From Verrucomicrobiota bacterium (lineage in GTDB: Bacteria; Verrucomicrobiota; Verrucomicrobiia; Verrucomicrobiales; Verrucomicrobiaceae), in the NCBI GenBank assembly GCA_009885275.1, contig VFKY01000123.1, forward strand, positions 1 to 9,340: DNA of 9,340 bases, given 5' to 3'. The notes under the pieces are model-generated. The model did no database searches, had not been told where the DNA came from, and saw only the letters and a list, made by a program, of their open reading frames with translations. Below, piece after piece: positions 7,188 to 9,340 of the stretch; the stretch's first letter is position 1, and each line of letters starts with the position of its first letter. The position numbers and the translations under genes are program-made.

Positions 7188-7280
7188 TATCGTACATTTT
7201 CAAAAATTAGACTCGCCAAAGCAGCTATATTTTGTGTAATTTGACAACCTAATAAATCTCCCAGACCCTAACAACCTCAA
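7188..7280 (+). other. Gap between the Amuc_1099-like and secretin genes
   Basis: These 93 AT-rich bases contain no hairpin with a T-run that would act as a terminator. A perfect TTGACA occurs at 7241-7246 but has no acceptable -10 element 16-18 bases later. The secretin gene is therefore more likely read through from upstream than started here, though this cannot be decided from sequence alone. Confidence 0.4.
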
Positions 7281-9340
7281 ATGACGACACGTATCCACCA
7301 AATAAAGACCATAAAGCAAGCCGCATTTATATGCCTGACCGCTGCATTATGTTCCACTACGGCCTTTGCAGGAGGCTCTGGCAGTTCTGGAGGTTCCATT
7401 TCAGGAGTCGCTGAAAGAGAAATGAATCGTCGTATGGCGCGTGTTCAGGAGGCGCAAGCAAGTATTGAAAAGGGAGACAAGTTATTTGCTGAGGGTAGTT
7501 TTGAGGACGCTCTTAATGAATATAAGAACGCTTTGGATTTGATTCCCGATGCTCCACTCACTCAAGTACTTAGAGATACAACGGCAGTGAAGTATTGTGA
7601 CGCATCTGTTGAACTTGCTCAGGAAAGAGCAAAAAACGGACGTTATGCCGATGCTCAAGTTTTATTGAAGGATGCTCTGTCGCGTGACCCTGCTCATAAG
7701 AAAGCCTTGGTGCTATCCAAACAAATTGAAGACCCTGAAAGATATGAGCCCGCACTTACACCTCAGCATGTAAAGAATGTTGAAGATGTGGAGCGTAAAC
7801 TTCAGGTGAGTTATAGCTTTTATAACCTTGGTGACTATGATAAGGCCGCCAAATCATTCCAAGAGGTTTTACGTATTGATAACTATAATAAGGCAGCTCG
7901 CCGTGGCATGGAGCTTGTAGAGCATAAGCGTGCTGAATATTTTGATACTGCTCGAGACCATCAGCGTTCCAAAATGCTGAATGCTGTCAATGCAGGATGG
8001 GAAGATCAAGTTCCCATAGCGATGTTACCATCTGCAATTGATTTCGGTGGAGCCCCTGACGCTTCTCGTTATTACACAGACAAAATGGCGAGAATCATTT
8101 TTCCAACGGTGAGTTTCACTGGAGCCAGTGTTGATGAGGCGATTGAGTTCTTGCGTATCAAGAGTCGTGATTATGATCTTATTGAGCGTGATCCAGCAAA
8201 AAGAGGTGTGAATTTGATTTTGCGTTCGGGATCAACTCCTTCAACGGCGCAAATTACTTTAGATCTCAAGGATGTACCGATGGTAGAAGCTTTACGTTAC
8301 ATTACGGAGCTTGCTGGAATGAAATTTAAAGTGGAACCCTATGCAGTTGTCGTTGTCCCGCTCTCAGAAACAACTACGGAGCAATACACCCGCACCTACA
8401 AGGTTCCGCCAGACTTCCTAAGCATGGCTGGCGGCGGAGGTGGCGCTGCAGCTGCAGCAGCTCCTGCTGATCCTTTTGCCCCTGCCGGTGCTGCGGCGAC
8501 GAGTGGATTAGCTGCTAAACCTACTGCGTTTGAAATTTTGAAACAGCAAGGTATCGTGTTTCCTGAAGGATCTTCGGCGATCTTCATTGCGGCTACTTCA
8601 CAGTTGATTGTGAAAAACACACAGCCAAACTTGGATCAAGTGGAAGCATTTGTGGATAGTATTCGCGGTAAAGTTCCTCAGCAGATTTATATCACAACGA
8701 AGTTTGTTGAGGTTACCCAGAAAAATACGGATGAGCTTGGTTTTGATTGGCTTGTTGGTGCCTTTGGTATCGGTGGTAATAAGGTTTTCGGTGCAGGCGG
8801 GACTGTTGGAAACTCGCCCAATGGCGCTGTATCCGCCGCTGATTTTCCTATCGCATCTCCAAGTGGTACTCCGATAGGTGGTAACCCGATAACACGCGGT
8901 AACCGCAGTGGTTCGGTAGCTATTATTCCAGATTCTATTGATGGGCTTCTCAATGCTCAAAATTTGGTTTCTACTGTTGCTCCTAGTGCATTCGCATTCG
9001 CCGGAGTCTTCACTGATCCGCAGTTTCAAGTGGTAATTCATGCCCTTAGTCAGAAAAAAGGCGTGGATCTCATGAGCGCGCCAAGTGTGACAACACGCTC
9101 AGGTCAAAGGGCTACAGTTGAAGTGATTCGTGAATTCATCTATCCTACAGAATTCGATCCACCGCAGATTCCTCAGACGACTGGAGCCGGTGTTGCTGGT
9201 GGTGGTGGTGGTCTCCTTGGTGGAGCTGGCGGTGGAGCTGGTAGTGTTTCATCCTTCCCAGTCACACCGACGACTCCGACAGCTTTTGAAATGCGCCCTG
9301 TTGGGGTACGTATGGAAGTTGATCCGGTTATTGGACCAGA
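7281..9340 (+). CDS. Type IV pilus-type secretin with N-terminal TPR repeats (Amuc_1098-like), partial (3' end off the window)
   Basis: I translated 686 codons from ATG at 7281 with no stop before the right edge. The protein should form the multimeric outer-membrane channel of the pilus-like machine. A Sec signal peptide (residues 1-30, cleavage after Ala28-Phe-Ala30) is followed by a Gly/Ser-rich segment. Tetratricopeptide-type helices come next: EGSFEDALNEYKNALDL (71-87), NGRYADAQVLLKDAL (119-133) and LGDYDKAAKSFQEVL (183-197). A secretin/STN N0 domain covers about 269-360, including TLDLKDVPMVEALRYI (326-341). After an Ala/Gly-rich insert, an N1-type domain begins near 424 (SQLIVKNTQ, 440-448). 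The secretin domain starts near 465 with ITTKFVEVTQKNTDELG and carries the diagnostic LMSAPSVTTRSGQRATV (597-613) and VGVRMEVDPVIGP (674-686). Usual secretins have AMIN domains in place of TPRs. No lipobox is visible, so a separate pilotin or TPR-mediated outer-membrane targeting may apply. No Shine-Dalgarno sequence precedes the ATG. Confidence 0.92.
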   Translation, partial: MTTRIHQIKTIKQAAFICLTAALCSTTAFAGGSGSSGGSISGVAEREMNRRMARVQEAQASIEKGDKLFAEGSFEDALNEYKNALDLIPDAPLTQVLRDTTAVKYCDASVELAQERAKNGRYADAQVLLKDALSRDPAHKKALVLSKQIEDPERYEPALTPQHVKNVEDVERKLQVSYSFYNLGDYDKAAKSFQEVLRIDNYNKAARRGMELVEHKRAEYFDTARDHQRSKMLNAVNAGWEDQVPIAMLPSAIDFGGAPDASRYYTDKMARIIFPTVSFTGASVDEAIEFLRIKSRDYDLIERDPAKRGVNLILRSGSTPSTAQITLDLKDVPMVEALRYITELAGMKFKVEPYAVVVVPLSETTTEQYTRTYKVPPDFLSMAGGGGGAAAAAAPADPFAPAGAAATSGLAAKPTAFEILKQQGIVFPEGSSAIFIAATSQLIVKNTQPNLDQVEAFVDSIRGKVPQQIYITTKFVEVTQKNTDELGFDWLVGAFGIGGNKVFGAGGTVGNSPNGAVSAADFPIASPSGTPIGGNPITRGNRSGSVAIIPDSIDGLLNAQNLVSTVAPSAFAFAGVFTDPQFQVVIHALSQKKGVDLMSAPSVTTRSGQRATVEVIREFIYPTEFDPPQIPQTTGAGVAGGGGGLLGGAGGGAGSVSSFPVTPTTPTAFEMRPVGVRMEVDPVIGP
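8427..8516 (+). repeat. Ala/Gly low-complexity insert within the secretin gene
   Basis: Residues 383-412 consist almost only of Gly, Ala and Pro (five Gly then six Ala, later APAGAAA), between the N0 and N1-type domains. The frame stays open on both sides, so it is a flexible linker and not a frameshift. The underlying DNA has imperfect GCTGCAG-type repetition prone to length variation. Confidence 0.75.
9183..9242 (+). repeat. Gly-rich low-complexity loop within the secretin domain
   Basis: Residues 635-654 are mostly Gly with a few Ala and Leu, and include five tandem GGT codons (9198-9212). The stretch sits between the conserved REFIYPTEF segment and the VGVRMEVDP strand, so it is probably a loop in the secretin barrel region. 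The tandem GGT run is a short microsatellite that could change length in frame. Confidence 0.7.

Noticed and set aside
7241..7246. Perfect TTGACA -35 element before the secretin gene
   Set aside because: No sequence resembling TATAAT lies 16-18 bases downstream, so a promoter cannot be supported.
8598..9041. 147-codon ORF antisense to the secretin gene
   Set aside because: It is a shadow of a conserved secretin coding sequence and has no family features.
1..9340. Insertion sequences, CRISPR arrays, phage genes, tRNA or rRNA
   Set aside because: No transposase or integrase frame, regularly spaced repeats, terminal inverted repeats or RNA-gene signatures were seen; the window is filled by ordinary coding sequence.

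Overview
The window most resembles a chromosomal segment of a Verrucomicrobia-type bacterium (Verrucomicrobiota, order Verrucomicrobiales or near). The main reason is the block from 2684 to the right edge. It holds five consecutive plus-strand genes matching, in order and in protein character, the Akkermansia muciniphila pilus-like locus Amuc_1102, Amuc_1101, Amuc_1100, Amuc_1099 and Amuc_1098. These matches come from remembered sequences and family features, not from a search. Base composition is moderate. Almost no gene has a recognisable Shine-Dalgarno sequence at normal spacing.

Left part, minus strand (1-1472): a type I 3-dehydroquinate dehydratase gene (aroD, shikimate pathway) is followed 39 bases later by a gene for a lipoprotein peptidase of the D-alanyl-D-alanine carboxypeptidase (S11) family, cut by the left edge. 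A 130-base divergent intergenic region follows; it contains a possible 39-codon ORF. Next, on the plus strand, comes a complete UDP-glucuronate decarboxylase (UDP-xylose synthase) gene (1603-2556).

Main block, plus strand (2684-9340): (1) a secreted protein of about 210 residues (Amuc_1102-like); (2) a cytoplasmic PilM ATPase-like protein fused to a PilN-like membrane and periplasmic segment (Amuc_1101-like); (3) a PilO-position bitopic membrane protein (Amuc_1100-like), whose start codon overlaps the stop of the previous gene; (4) a bitopic membrane protein with one EF-hand/TSP3-like calcium loop and a possible PilP-like C-terminal end (Amuc_1099-like); (5) an outer-membrane secretin with N-terminal TPR repeats (Amuc_1098-like), open at the right edge. 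Together they look like the envelope-spanning alignment complex of a type IV pilus or type II secretion type machine: a cytoplasmic PilM ring, inner-membrane PilN/PilO-like coiled coils, a PilP-like connector and an outer-membrane channel. No pilin, prepilin peptidase, assembly or retraction ATPase, or PilC platform protein is in the window, so those parts must be encoded elsewhere if the machine is complete.

No RNA genes, insertion sequences, CRISPR arrays, prophage genes or clear intrinsic terminators were seen. No stretch longer than 130 bases lacks a gene.
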